A stretch of DNA of 64,000 bases from Spinacia oleracea (Eukaryota > Streptophyta > Magnoliopsida > Caryophyllales > Amaranthaceae). Below, in pieces: positions 34,722-47,400 of the stretch (positions within the stretch are counted from its first letter, which is position 1; each line of letters opens with the position of its first letter). The stretch lies in NCBI RefSeq assembly GCF_020520425.1, contig NC_079489.1:94406810-94470809 (forward strand), written 5' to 3'. A program made the translations under genes and the position numbers. A model generated the notes under the pieces. It made no database searches. It worked only from the letters and a program-made list of their open reading frames with translations, and was not told the origin of the DNA.

Positions 34722-36114
34722 TGTTAGGTTATGATACATATGACAATTCATATCATGCGGAAAAACCATAAAGCCAGGAAAACATATTATTTACACATAA
34801 TCATTTAGCATAGTTTAGATGCATACTCTTTGTTGCGTGCCCTCCCTAGCTGCGCCCGAACCGAACAAGAACAAGTCTTTAGGACTCCAAGTGTCGTCCC
34901 TCCGTAGATAGTCCACAGCACGTCCGGATCCGCCTTAAGATTGACCAACTAGAATCGCCCTTAAGGTACTTAGAATTTTCGGCACTTTATAGGCAATTGT
35001 ATGAGTGAATTTTGCTCTCAAAAACTCACTTTGAATACTTGAATTCTCGATGTAAATATGTGACCCTAGGCACCTATTTATAGAGTTATGGAAAAGGATT
35101 TGGAATCCTATTAGGATACTAATTTATTTAATTATAATCCTACTAGGACTCTAATTAAATAAACTAAATCTTTTAGGATTAGATTTAATCATATGACAAA
35201 TCCCGGTAGCTTTAGGATTCGAGTAGCACACAAACACACACGCACGCACAGCAGCCCACGAGGGGCGCCATGCGCGCGCGCGCAGCCCGCGAGCTCGCAG
35301 CCCACTGCCGCAAGCCCACACGCTGCCGTAGCCTTGGCGCGCGCTGGGCCTGCCTTGCGGTGGGCCTGGCGCAGCCTTGGCTGGTGCGTTTGTGGCGCGT
35401 TGGCTTGCTGGGCGATGGCCCGGCTTCGTGCTGGGCCTTCGTCTGGCAGGCCTCGTCCGATGCTAATTCGTACGATACGCTTCCGATTAATTTCCCGATT
35501 CCGGAATTCATTTCCGATACGAACAATATTCAATATTTCCGATTCCGGAATCAATTTCCGTTTCGAACAAATATTTAATATTTTCGTTTCCGGAATTATT
35601 TTCCGATTCCGATAATATTTCCGATTCTGACAATATTTCCGTTTCCGGCAATATTTCCGATTCCGGCAATATTTCCATTTCTGATAATAGTTTCCGATAC
35701 GTACCATGTTTCCGTTTCCGGCAACATCTACGACTTGGATAATATTTATATTTCCGATACGATCCATATTTCCGTTTCCGGCAATATCATCGTTTCCGGA
35801 GTATTCATTTCTTGCCTGTGACGATCTCAGCTCCCACTGAAACCAAGATCCGTCGATTCCGAATATCCATAGATGGAGTATTTAATGCCATTAAATACTT
35901 GATCCGTTTACGTACTATTTGTGTGACCCTACGGGTTCAGTCAAGAGTAAGCTGTGGATTAATATCATTAATTCCACTTGAACTGAAGCGGCCTCTAGCT
36001 AGGCATTCAGCTCACTTGATCTCACTGAATTATTAACTTGTTAATTAATACTGAACCGCATTTATTAGACTTAACATTGAATGCATACTTGGACCAAGGG
36101 CATTATTTCCTTCA
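34722..36114 (-). repeat. 5' LTR of the outer Copia
   Basis: A 1393-base repeat that is the partner of 15104-16498. Its outer edge at 36114 is followed directly by the CTTTA target duplication. Confidence 0.95.
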
Positions 36115-36439
36115 CTTTAGGTGTAATTTTACATCATCTCACATTTTCAAGTTTACGAACTTTGCTCATGAATTAGTTTATAAACGAAGTTGAGTTAGCT
36201 TTTTAATTATTTCCCTCTTTTATTTTCGGATAGAAACTTTAAATTAAAATCTATTGGGTTGTGCAGGCAAAATTTCTTATATTCGTTTGGCTATTGTAAA
36301 ATACAAACTTTTAGGAAAGACGGTCTAACCGTTAGACCAACTTTTAGATGAGTTGGACTTCCAATTTTCGCGGGTCAATCTAGCGGGTATGGATTCTATT
36401 TTCGGGTCCTATAAAATCCTAATTTTCACCAAACTTGAA

Positions 36440-36770
36440 ACCCTAATTCACTTTCTCTCTCCTCCTGTGTGCTCTCTCTCTCTCCCCCAAGATCTCTCTA
36501 CTCTCTCTCTCTCTCCTCAGGATATCATTTGTGCCGACGAGGTTGAAGCATGGGACGACGGCGACGAAAGATGGTGACGGCGGCGATGACGACGAAGGAT
36601 GGTAATTCGTCCCTCTCTCTCCTCCGTTCTCCTCTGTTCTCCTTTGTTTCAGTTTTATTTTTGTTTCGATTATAATTCATTCAATTAGTTTTTGTTTTTC
36701 ATTTTATTTGATAAGGATTTGATTGGTTTTTTTATGCGATTAGGTGATCTCGGCGGTCGTCAAACTACCG
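36440..36770. other. CT-rich and GC-rich gene-like fragment
   Basis: A (CT)n-rich stretch (36463-36522), like a plant 5' untranslated region, leads into a short GC-rich segment with GAC/GGC triplets (36530-36600) and a GTAATTCG donor-like site. It resembles the start of a captured gene, but the encoded peptide is low-complexity and I cannot name it. Confidence 0.35.
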
Positions 36771-37059
36771 GAAACTAATCCCAATCTCGCAGATGTGGAT
36801 GCAACGATGGATGCGCTAAGAGTGGTGGTTGTGGCTGGTTCCCGACGCCGAGTATTTCATTCGATTCACCGTCGATGAGAGGGAGGAAGGAGAATTTGGT
36901 GCTACCGCGCGTTGGTGTTGGTTTTGTTGAACCTTCGGTGGTGGCGGATGGTTGTGAGTTGTTGTTGGTGTTGTGGCGAGATGTCGAGTAGAGTAACTGG
37001 TGCTTACTGCTCCAGTTCATGCTTTACAAGCCTCTAATATGATTTTGGATTTGTATTGT

Positions 37060-39140
37060 AAATGTAAACTAATTTTGTTTTGTGTTATTTATTTTAGTAA
37101 TGTTTAAATTAGTTATAGTTAAGAATTATTCTATTTTAGTTATACTTTTGGTATATTTAGTTATGAAATAAAATGATTTAGTTACATTGTTTTTTCATTC
37201 TAATTAATTTTTTAGTTATTCTTTCGTTGTGTCTAGTTAAAAATATTCTCATTTTAGTTAAGAATAGTACCGTTTTAGTTATGCAAAAACTTTGTTAGTT
37301 CGGAATAATTTTATATTAGTTAAGATTAAATTCAATTAGTTAAGCAATGAAACTAATTAGTTAAGTTTAAAATTCAATTAGTTAAACAATGAAAGTAATT
37401 AGTTAAGTTTGAAATTCAATTAGTTAAACAATGAAAGTAATTAGTTAAGTTTGAAATTCAATTAGTTAAGCGATGAAACCAATTAGTAAGCTTAAATCAT
37501 TCGATACAGATGGAAAAAAATAGTTAGGAGAATTATAGGTCATAATTATAACTAATTAGTTAAGCAATCGAACCAATTAGTTAAACACTCAAACTAATTA
37601 GTTAAACAGTGAAACTAATAAGTTTACAGATATAAAGGAAGTATTTGGTAAGCCTGAATTTCAATTAGTTAAGCTTAAAATTCAATTAGTTAAGCAATGA
37701 AAACAATTAGTTAAGTACAAAGTTTTAATTTAAGATTTTCGAGTTTTAGTTATTATTTCAGAAGTTTTAGTTGAAAATAATTATGTTTTAGTAAAGATTA
37801 TATTTGTTTTAGTTGAAAATCATTTCGTTTTAGTTAAGAATAATTTCGTTCCCATTTTATTTTATAATAAATTAAAAAACGACTTAAATGCTTAAAAAAG
37901 TATAACTAAACCATTTTATTTTATAACTAAATATAACAAAAGTTTAACTAAAAAGAATATATTAACAAATTTACACTTAATCATAAGTTTAATATAACAA
38001 AATTGGGATTTGTCGATGTACGTCTCAATAAAAAAAGATTTGCCTCTATTGCGCTGCATTTATATACAGTTCAGAAGAACGGGATGCAACGATACAAGAT
38101 AAGCAATCATTAACAACGTCAAATTACATAATTTTAATGATTAACCTTAATTAAAACGAAATAATTTTTACTAACGAATTAGTTAAGCAATGCAACCAAT
38201 TAGTTAAGCAATGCACCTAATTAGTTAAGCAATGAAACCAATTAGTTAAGCACTGAAACCAATTATTTAAGCAACGAATCCAATTTGTTAAGCAGTGGAA
38301 CTAATTTGTTTAGAAATGAAACTAATGAATTTACAATTATAAATATACTAGTTGTTAAGCGTGAAATTCAATTAATTAAGCAATGAAACCAATTAGTTAA
38401 ACAAATGATCAACTAGTTAAGCATTTAGACCAATTAGTTAAACGATGAAACCAATTAGTTAAGCAACCGAACAAATTAGTTAAGCACTGAAACCGTTTAG
38501 TTAAGCATTAGAACTAATTAGTTAAGATTTTCTGAGTTTTAGTTATGATTTTAGAAGTTTTAGTTAAGCTTTTCAAAGTTTTAGTTATGATTTCAGAAGT
38601 TTAAGTTATATGTTTCTAAGTTTAGTTAAGATTTTATAAGTTTTAGTTACGATTTTCTTAGATTTAGTTAAGAATAATCGTGTTTTAGTTAAGATTAAAT
38701 CGTTAATGAAAATTCTTTACTAGTGACCCTAAAGTGATATTATAATGGGTCAGGTGTATTGTTTTTGGGCTTTGACCCATCCTTTCCTTGGAAAATGGTT
38801 TTGACTCATGTTGTTCCTATTTTCGTTAAAGTGATTTTTATAAGTATTTGTGAAGCGTGAAATTGAATTAGTTAAGCATTGAAAATAATTATTAAGCAAT
38901 GAATCTGATTAGTAAGCACTGAAACTAATTAGTTAATCCTGAAATTCAATTAGTTAAGAAATGAAACCAATTAGTTAAGCAACGAAACTAATTAGTTTAG
39001 CAACAGAACCAATAAGTTTAGCCTTAAATTCAAATAGTTAAATCTGAAATTCAATTAGTTAAACATTAGAACCGATTAGTTAAGCAATGAAACCAATTAG
39101 TTAAGCAACGAAACGAAATAGTTAAAACAATGAAACCATT
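37060..39140. repeat. Degenerate TTAGTTAAG minisatellite
   Basis: Dozens of copies of a 21-base unit near AATTAGTTAAGCAATGAAACC, clearest at 37330-37720, 38180-38540 and 38870-39120. Looser TTTAGTTAAGAATAAT-type copies lie around them. The reverse-oriented motif (TTAACTAAA) occurs at 37880-37990, 39140-39260 and 39990-40400, so the whole region has inverted symmetry. Every unit carries TAG or TAA, so it is non-coding. Confidence 0.85.
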
Positions 39141-39289
39141 TCTTGACTAAAACAACTTTAATCATAATTAAGAAAAGATTTAACTAAACCATTTTATTTC
39201 ATAACTAAATACAATAAAAGGGTAACTAAAATAATATTATTTTTAACTAAAACCAATAATCATTACAAATAAACCAAATGCGAAGTATA

Positions 39290-39740
39290 CACTATTGCTC
39301 CTTCAAAATGGCCGGAAAAGGAATGTCTGCTTCCATTTTGCATTTCGCGTTTCTGCGTTCTTCCTAATTCTTTGTCTTTGCTTCAACATCCACCTGCAAA
39401 ACCAAGCACGACTTAGTCACCACCCCTGTCTGCACCATCTCCTGCACCACACTCGGACTTCCCGATTATTTCGCTATGGCGAACAATATCTTGAATCCCC
39501 CCTCTCCGTTGCAAAGTGTGAAACTCTTAGGATCTTGAGATGAAATGAAGAGGCGGGGCAACAGGAGGTCCTGCGACCCACATCATCCTCTTTCAGCCTC
39601 ACCCCTGTCTGCATACCACTGACCACCGATGCTAAGCCACCCACAACACTGCACACAAGAGGAGGCAGAGGAATTGAGTCCTTATCATCATCTTCTTTCC
39701 AGAAAACATAGTATGATTTCAACTACAATTTCTTGCCTGC
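39290..39740. other. Unassigned gene-like fragment
   Basis: A compositionally distinct island. The minus strand has an 82-codon frame (39722-39474) and the plus strand an 82-codon frame (39295-39543). No family is recognised. The piece at about 39325-39362 recurs inverted at about 40898-40935 (CATTTCGCGTTTCTGCGTTC shared), so two copies of one captured 5' region may be present. Confidence 0.3.
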
Positions 39741-41118
39741 TTCAAAGCACATATTGTATCAGACATGTCAAAGAAATATCCTATGATCTCAAGTGAATAA
39801 GTACATTGCTACCCAGTTCTGGGTAGATATTGTCAGCCTATCACAAGTTCCAGAATATGCAAATGTTCTACCTCAATTCTCCCTCACCGCCAAGACATAT
39901 ACAGACATTTAAAGCAAAATGCATACACACACTGACACACTCATGGATTTTCTTACTGGTCTAGTCCTCCATTTAATCATAACTAAACATATATTGTTCT
40001 TAACTAATACGATATTATTCTTAACTAATACGATATTATTCTTAACTAAGTATAACAAAAATATAACTAATTAAAGTTCAGATTCGATCAAACGTATTCT
40101 GAGCTACATGGAGTCTTACGAATTAAACCAGATTTTGTGTGTAACAACACAAACAGATGAAAAATTCAATCAATTGCAAGACAACCAACATAAAAACTAA
40201 TGAATTAACATTTTAATTCAGAAAAACCCTAACCTTCTGATCTGATGTACAACTCCCACAAATCTTAACTAAACTAAGCAAATTGTTAACTAAATATAAC
40301 CATGGATTAACTAATTTAATTCGTAACTGAAAACTAAACACAACAAAATGATAACTAAATATGAGAAATCATTAACTAATTTAATTCATAACTAAGCATG
40401 TCACATACTAAAATATCACAACTCAGAAGTAAAATTGAAAAGAGATTACTAAACTGTAAATTTCATCAACAATTTCATGCATATTCAAATGAATAATTTC
40501 AACTAAATCAGTGTAATGAAGAGACCTAAGATATATGCGAAGGAACGAAACCCTAGATCTGCGTTTTGAGTGTGAAATTGAACATGAAAAAAAACCTAAA
40601 TCAAAATCAAAATTTTAAAAAAAATCTACCAGAATAATTCAGATAATTAGACGGTAGAGATCGTCTTCTGAGCTTGAGTTTGAGCTTGAGAAGGACGAGA
40701 GATCGCCGACGAATTTGATAAGGAGAGATGTCGGCAACGAGATCGATGGGCAGCGGTAGCGAGGTCAACGGCGGCGAGGAGGTGACGGAGACGGCGGCTG
40801 AGGTGTGTCCTTCTCTTGTGATGGAAGGAGGAACAGAAGAGAGAGAAAATGAGGTGGGAGGAGGAAGATAGAGAAAAGTGAAACGTAAGAGATGAAAGGA
40901 GGAAGAACGCAGAAACGCGAAATGAAAAATGGAAGGAGAGTTTTTTTTTTTTTTTTTATACCTGCGCGTGACTTCACGCGTGCGTGGGGAAACTTCCCGT
41001 CTCACAGGCGCGTGAGGGTTAGTCCGTCTGACACAAAAGCTTTTGATTGTAAAATTACTAATCCACACAATTTAATCCCATTAATTTTTAAAAGTATTTT
41101 CTGATTTTATGTATTAAA
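39741..41118. other. AT-rich stretch and GA-rich fragment before the Helitron end
   Basis: 39990-40400 carries inverted TTAACTAA motifs. 40650-40960 is GA-rich on the plus strand (CT-rich on the minus strand) and looks like a plant 5' untranslated region in minus orientation, with an 18-base T tract at 40941-40958. No protein is recognised. Confidence 0.4.
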
Positions 41119-41255
41119 AAACCCCGTGCATTAGCACGGGCATACACTAGTGTCAAAAAAGGAAAAAGTTACACTTGTACCCGTACAAATGTTCTAGTAC
41201 TTCCCTCCTTTGTTTGTTGTCGTAAACTCGTGGTATGTCGTGAATAAATTGGTTC

Positions 41256-41264
41256 TATATATAA
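41256..41264 (+). promoter_or_regulatory. Putative USP TATA box
   Basis: TATATATAA, 182 bases upstream of the USP start codon and 105 bases downstream of the Helitron CTAG end. Position and sequence suit a core promoter; no transcript evidence is available. Confidence 0.45.
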
Positions 41265-41445
41265 CTAAAAATGAACGGGACCCCACTACTATTTTGTCAT
41301 TAGAAACACGTGGATGTGTGATTCGTCCAAACGTAAAGAGCACACAGATTGAAAATAGCAGTAACGTGAATAACTTGAATTGGCAGCAGTCGAAACCAGA
41401 AAGTTGAGGTCCTTTGACTTTATCAAACAGAGAAGCAAAATAAAA

Positions 41446-44400
41446 ATGGCGGAAGAATCAGCAGAGATGAAACAAATGGGGAAGATGATAATAGCAATAG
41501 ATGAGAGCGAGTGTAGTAGCTACGCGCTTAAGTGGGCGTTGCAAAATCTTGATGATAAGCTCAAATCTGGTGTTATTCTTTTTACAGCGGTTTCTATTGA
41601 CTACAAGGGCGTCTTTGCTGGCGGTTATGGCTCTGTTCGTAAGTTCTTTCTCTTTTTTCTCTCCTGTCTTTTTAATTACTCCGTATATTTATGGGTTCAT
41701 TTTTTGAATTGTTTCATTTTTCTTTTCTGCCTGAAATTAATGCGTTTGACATTAAATCGGGTTTTTCTAAAGATTAGAACAACTTCAGTGACAAGCTAAT
41801 CATGTGATCTAAAATTTTAAGTTAATTGACTTAATACCTAGTTTGTAAAATCAATTCACTAAATCAGGGAGGTGGAAAAGAAATTCCAAATCAATACTAC
41901 TACCTCCGTTCCTAATTTTGTCACATCATTTGCTATAAAGTTAATATTGAAACGATAATCTCAAATTGAGATCTTTGTTAGTGGAAAATTTCCAACCTTG
42001 CGAATTCGATAACCTTCTTTAAATAATTAAAATTGAAATTGAAATTATATGAATCTATTTCACTTCTTTTGTTGCAACTTATACATGTGAAGTTAATTGA
42101 ACTTATATTAACTTATTTTGTCTTAAATAAACTTATCTTTGAAAATTTCTAAACTTATCTTATACTCCCTCCGTTCCATAATTATCTTCCTGTTTGACCA
42201 AAAACACGGATTTTAAGAAAAGTGGGATATAGTACATGAAAATGTGGAATATAGTACATGAAAATGTGGAATAAAGTACAAATGATGATTGAGTTGTATG
42301 GAAAAGTGGAATAAAGAACATGTGAAAGAGAATATAGTAAATGGGAAAAATAGAATATAGTACATGGGTGGGGTTTTCAATTCAATTTTAATTAATATAG
42401 TACATGATAAAGTGGGGACCTTAGTAGCCAAAATTAGAAACAGGAAGATAATTTTGGGACGCTCGTTTAGGACAGCATGAAGATAATTTTGGGACGGAGG
42501 GAGTATTATCTAAAATTATCTTTAACTTCACATAAATTATTACTCTGTATTTATGAATGAAAACAAAATAAGACGAGTCATAGTGTAAGTGGGATAAATG
42601 CGAAATAAACAATGGCTATATAAGGGTACTAAATTATTTCAAAAATGTGAAAGTTAAGAAAGAAATAAATAAAATAAGTGGGAGTGGGACCATGAGAAGA
42701 GTGATGAGATGTTACTAAATACTCCTATCAGTCCCTAAATACTCACACCGCTTCTTTTTTTGGCCGTCCCTTAATACTTGCACCGTTTCTATAAATGAAA
42801 TTTTTTATCAATATTATATTATTTCTCACACTTATCTACTACCCCACCTACACCCCTATTCTTTACAAAATATTATTTAAAAATTCACATACTCCACTCA
42901 CCACTCCCCACCTCTTACACATTTCACATTAACAATATTAAAAAAATACCCGACTATCAACTAACACCATTAAATTAATAAGTCAATTCAAATGTCTTAA
43001 ACTCCGCAAACCGGTGCGAGTATTAAAGGACGGAGGGAGTATGTACTCTCTCTGTCATGTCTTCTTTATCATTTTTTTTTTGAATTTTAAGGCTATTTAC
43101 GATTGAGCAAATTCTCCTAAATTCTTTTCAATATTATATTTCAAAACCTATTCGTGTGAAATTTTTTATATTTGTCTCGATATATAGTCTTATAATATAA
43201 AATATTTTATCATACTACCTCTGTTTTAAAAAGATCTTTACGCTTTGAAAAATGTGTCTAAAAATCAAAATTTTGACCATAAATTCTCACTATTATATCT
43301 ATCAAAAATTATCATGAGATATCTTGTTAGATTCATCTCTAAATGTATTTTATAAATATCAATTTTTTATAATTTTTTGCCATACGAAATTGGATATATT
43401 AACGGTCAAACATTACACCGGAGTCCGTGCAAATAGTAACTGTAAAGATCTTTTTGAAACGGAGGTAGTATGTATTTCAAAAACTTTTGTGTGCTCTTGA
43501 TCTACGGTATTTTACTGTACATCCAACCTAGCGCATAAAAAGTGAAAAATAAAACTCACTCAAGGTAAAAAGTGACCCAGACCAAAGATAAAAGTGTACC
43601 CGACTAAAGATATAAGTCACCTTATTCAAGGACTAAAATTACCTTACTCATTGATAAATGTGACCCTAACAAATGAAAATGTGACCCTAACAATAATCAA
43701 TGAAGTGACTTTTATCAAGAGTGATATGCTTGTTACAAGTTCTAAGTATGACCAATACAACACCAACAACGAGAATATACCAATACACAAGCGTAATATA
43801 AATATACCAATACACAAGCGTAATGTATGCTTGTTACAAGTTCTAAGTATGACCAATACAACACCAACAACGAGAATATACCAATACACAAGCGTAATAT
43901 AAATAGTAGGCTATGTGGGGCTTGAACCCACACTATGTGCAATATTGTACTTTGTTTTACCTTTTGAGTTAATAGCCTTGAAAAATAAGGTAACTTATAA
44001 CTACAATAAAGAAAACTAATAACATCAATAAGGGTAACTAAAATAACAGAATAGGTGCGGATAACCTTCCTTTTTTGGACCGCCACACGATATATTATCG
44101 TAGATCGGTCTTTCTGAAAAGTTTGTGTATGTATTTAGAGTTATTCGTTTAAACATTTGATTGAAATTTGTGCAAAAGGCAAATAGGCCTAACAAAAGAG
44201 AAAAGATGGAGTACGTATATTTTTTTTTCAATGCTATTACGCTAATGTATTGTATTAAAAACAATTTTTTTATGAAATAAAATAAACTCAAACTTTGTCA
44301 TGTATCATTCGAGAAATTAAAGACACGGTATAAAATTATCTCGTATATGTATTATTTTGTTCATTTGCCTTTAAATTTATGTTCTAGATCTTTTGAATTT

Positions 44401-47400
44401 AATATGTTGTATTATTGTTTCTAATTTGTACGGAATATATGTCAATTTCGAAATTAACATTTTTCTGTTTTTTTTCATTTTTTTCTCGAATTATAAATTA
44501 CTTTGTTTTAGAGCCGATCAACATGGGCCCGGCCCAACCCGGTCCGGAAATTACCGGGTTTGTATATAAGAAAATATAGTTTCAATATTATTTAGAAAAT
44601 ATACAAAAAGAAAAGATATATACATAAAATATTATTTTAAGAGTTAGGTGAGTCTGAGGTGAGTCTGGAGATAATGTGTAAAAATATGGTGAGTTTTATG
44701 TGAGTCTGGATAATGAAAAAGTTAGTGAAAAGCTGATGTGGCAGAGTCTGAAAATTGAAAGTGAGTCTGGGGATAAACTCACCCTAATACGATTGAACAT
44801 GGCTGGATCTCTAACCAATATCTTATGGGTACCCCATAAAAGCCATTGCAAAAATAAGATGGAAAACTATTCATGAAACCATCGTTTTTTCTAAACTTGT
44901 TCAGGTTTTTTTATGAGAAATTAGTCGTGCGCCCCAATTTTATTTTTTTATTTTTTATATGTAAATATCTTCTAAGAAATTATTTATTACGGAGTAGTTT
45001 AAAGATATTATGTTTTTCATTTATCACATATCTTACCCCTTTTTTTTCCCTTTTTTGCACTATCACGTACACTTTGAAATTAATTCTTGATTTATTTTTA
45101 ATATTTCTCCAACTTTAATACTCCCTCCGTATTTATTTAAGAGATATACTTGGCCGGGCACGGGTATTAAGAAGAAAATTTGAATGAAATAAAGTAATAA
45201 AACAAGTGGGGTTGGGTAGATATTTTAATAAGTAAAACAAGTGGGGACCATGTTATTTAGGGGGGTTGGGGTCGGGGTAGGGTGTAGATATATTATTTAA
45301 TTATATGGTGGGGTTGATAAGTTACTAAAAATGGCAAGTGTATCTCTTAAATAAATACGGCCGAAAAAGACAAGTGTATTCCTTAAATAAATACCGAGGG
45401 AGTAGTAAAGAATGCGAAGGAAAATCCCATAAAGAAGTGATAGTGGTGCATATCAATATTGGTATTTTTCATACTTCATATAAGGTAACTAGATTGGGTA
45501 GATATTCAAAAATTATATTTGACCATCTTTTTTATAAAATATGTATCCCTTATAATACACGCGTAATTAATAAATCTTGAGCGTACTCATTTAATATCTA
45601 ATGTATTTTATATGTTTAATATAATAATTTGACCAAAAATTCGATATGCTTAATATTTTAATTTGACCAAAATGTTGATTATATATATTTTTTATTATTG
45701 ATATGTATTTGACTAAAATATTACCAAAATCATTTAATGCTGATATAATCTATAATCCTTACTTTTTTTCCATATATAACAGTTTATACAAAAGGAGATG
45801 AAATAAAATAAAATAAAATAAAATAGATATGTTATTTTAAGAAATGGGTTTTTGGCGGAAAAAAGTGCACCAGGAAGTGACACCCCGCACGTACGGTTTT
45901 TAGGGGGATCTGGTCTCGACCGGTCGGCGTGTCATTTCTGGTGTCTGTTTTAATATAATGTAATATTTGTGAATAGAAAGTACATGTATGAACGTATAAT
46001 ATATAATACATAAAAATTCTTTACTATAGTACGCGTATGGAATAGTAATTATAAAGTCGATAAACGAGTTAAGAATTTTTGGAACTTTTTTATAAAGAGT
46101 TTGAAACTCGTAATATTTTTTTGCTTGTTATTAGTACTCTCTTAGGTAAGAATTATCAGAAAATCAGTAATAGTATAAAATTTGAGATTTTTAGCATGTT
46201 CGACTTATATTTTTCAAATCCATGTATGGCTATGCATATTTTTTTAGATTTGTGCCATAGATTTATACAACATATAATATACGGAGAAGAAGGAAAGGAA
46301 ATATTTTTTTGCAAAATACAAGTATTGAGTTTTCAAAAGTTTATTTAATAAAAAATAGAAAATATAATTAAGGAATTATCCGAAGATGACACTTGTCATT
46401 CCTAATGTCTCATTTATGATGTGAAAACATATCCTAAACGGAAAGTGCACCATTTAATAAAATATAAAAGTACGGAGGGAGTATAAATGTATAGGGTTAC
46501 ATGGCATCGTATGAAAAAAACAAACAATTTTCCCAAATCACAATATTAAGCAGCAGGTAGTTCATATTCCCTCTATTCCATGATGCTTCTCACTTATTCA
46601 TTATGCGCAGTCTCCATTGTATTACTTTGACCAATAATAGTTTTAATTTCGCATTCGTAAAAAATAAAAAATGTGCTATATATAAAATTTACATTGAAAG
46701 AAATCCAATGAGATTTCACACGTTAATATTTTTTCTATTATCTATACTAATATATTAAAAGGCGTTGCGAAAAATGTTTATGTGCCACGTAGAACTCTCC
46801 TGTTTACGCCACGTCATTCACTCACCAAGGTTATGGGATGTTGTTGACAATTAAAAATCAATACAAAAAGGTTCGAACACAAGACCTCAAGTTTGGAGAA
46901 TAACTCTCATTACCATCTTAACCAACCTCTAATTGTTGTTTATCAATGCACGTTAATTTATAAATACATGTTAACATGAAGTCTAAAACAACTAAATTTC
47001 TATGTTACCTCTTATTTCTTATGGACTATATTGAAATAAAAATAATAATTAAAATATTAGAAAAACCATGAATTAAACAATTAAAACATTAAAAAAATTA
47101 CATGGCATTATAAAGGTAATGTACATGTGTAATTGATGAACTTAATAAATCTTTTCACTTTTATGGTCTACATGTATTTTAGTCAAATATTGAGTTGAAA
47201 AAGAATTTCGAATTTTAATTATTCAAAGTAGCAACCGGGGCATCGCCCGGGCTACACACTAGTTTATACTACTAATTGCGGTTAAAGTTTTTAAACTTTT
47301 ACCATATGATAGTAAACATGAGGAATGTTATGGAACAGATGAAGTAGTTGATAAAGACACGGATTTTTGTAGTGTACGTAGTATCTTATTTCATAACAAA

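Larger units (their letters stand above)
15104..36114 (-). mobile_element. Outer Copia retrotransposon, split by a nested Copia
   Basis: Complete element in minus orientation with LTRs at 34722-36114 (5') and 15104-16498 (3'). The target duplication is CTTTA (15099-15103 and 36115-36119). The primer site is at 34707-34720, a long leader follows, then gag (31940-30951) and pol (20360-17364). A second element (20361-30945) sits between gag and pol. Without it the element is about 10.4 kb. The LTRs differ at about ten positions by eye. Reverse transcriptase follows integrase, the Copia order. The lineage within Copia is not resolved. Confidence 0.95.
36120..41150 (+). mobile_element. Probable composite Helitron, 3' end defined, 5' end not found
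   Basis: The 3' end is clear: hairpin CCCGTGC-ATTA-GCACGGG (41123-41140), six bases, then CTAG (41147-41150) followed by host T, the Helitron signature. No convincing TC 5' start was found between 36120 and the hairpin, so the left limit given is only the edge of the Copia duplication. The interior is the TTAGTTAAG repeat region plus gene-like CT-rich and GC-rich pieces near both ends (36440-36620, 40650-40960). No Rep or helicase was seen. Confidence 0.5.
43469..45120. other. USP intron 1 sequence without a gene
   Basis: Apart from the tandem repeat and tRNA-like relic listed separately, this is AT-rich DNA. 44640-44790 repeats GTGAGTCTGGRGATAA-like units. 44525-44565 has a GC-rich GGGCCCGGCCCAACCCGG patch. 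No protein or RNA gene is seen. Confidence 0.5.

Noticed and set aside
38704-38720. TTTACTAGT as another Helitron 3' end
   Set aside because: No GC-rich hairpin precedes the CTAG.
36313-41030. Possible Mutator-like terminal repeats (GACGGTCTAACC near 36327 and, reversed, GACGGACTAACC near 41017)
   Set aside because: Only about a dozen bases match, no target duplication was found, and the right end is better explained by the Helitron terminus at 41150.
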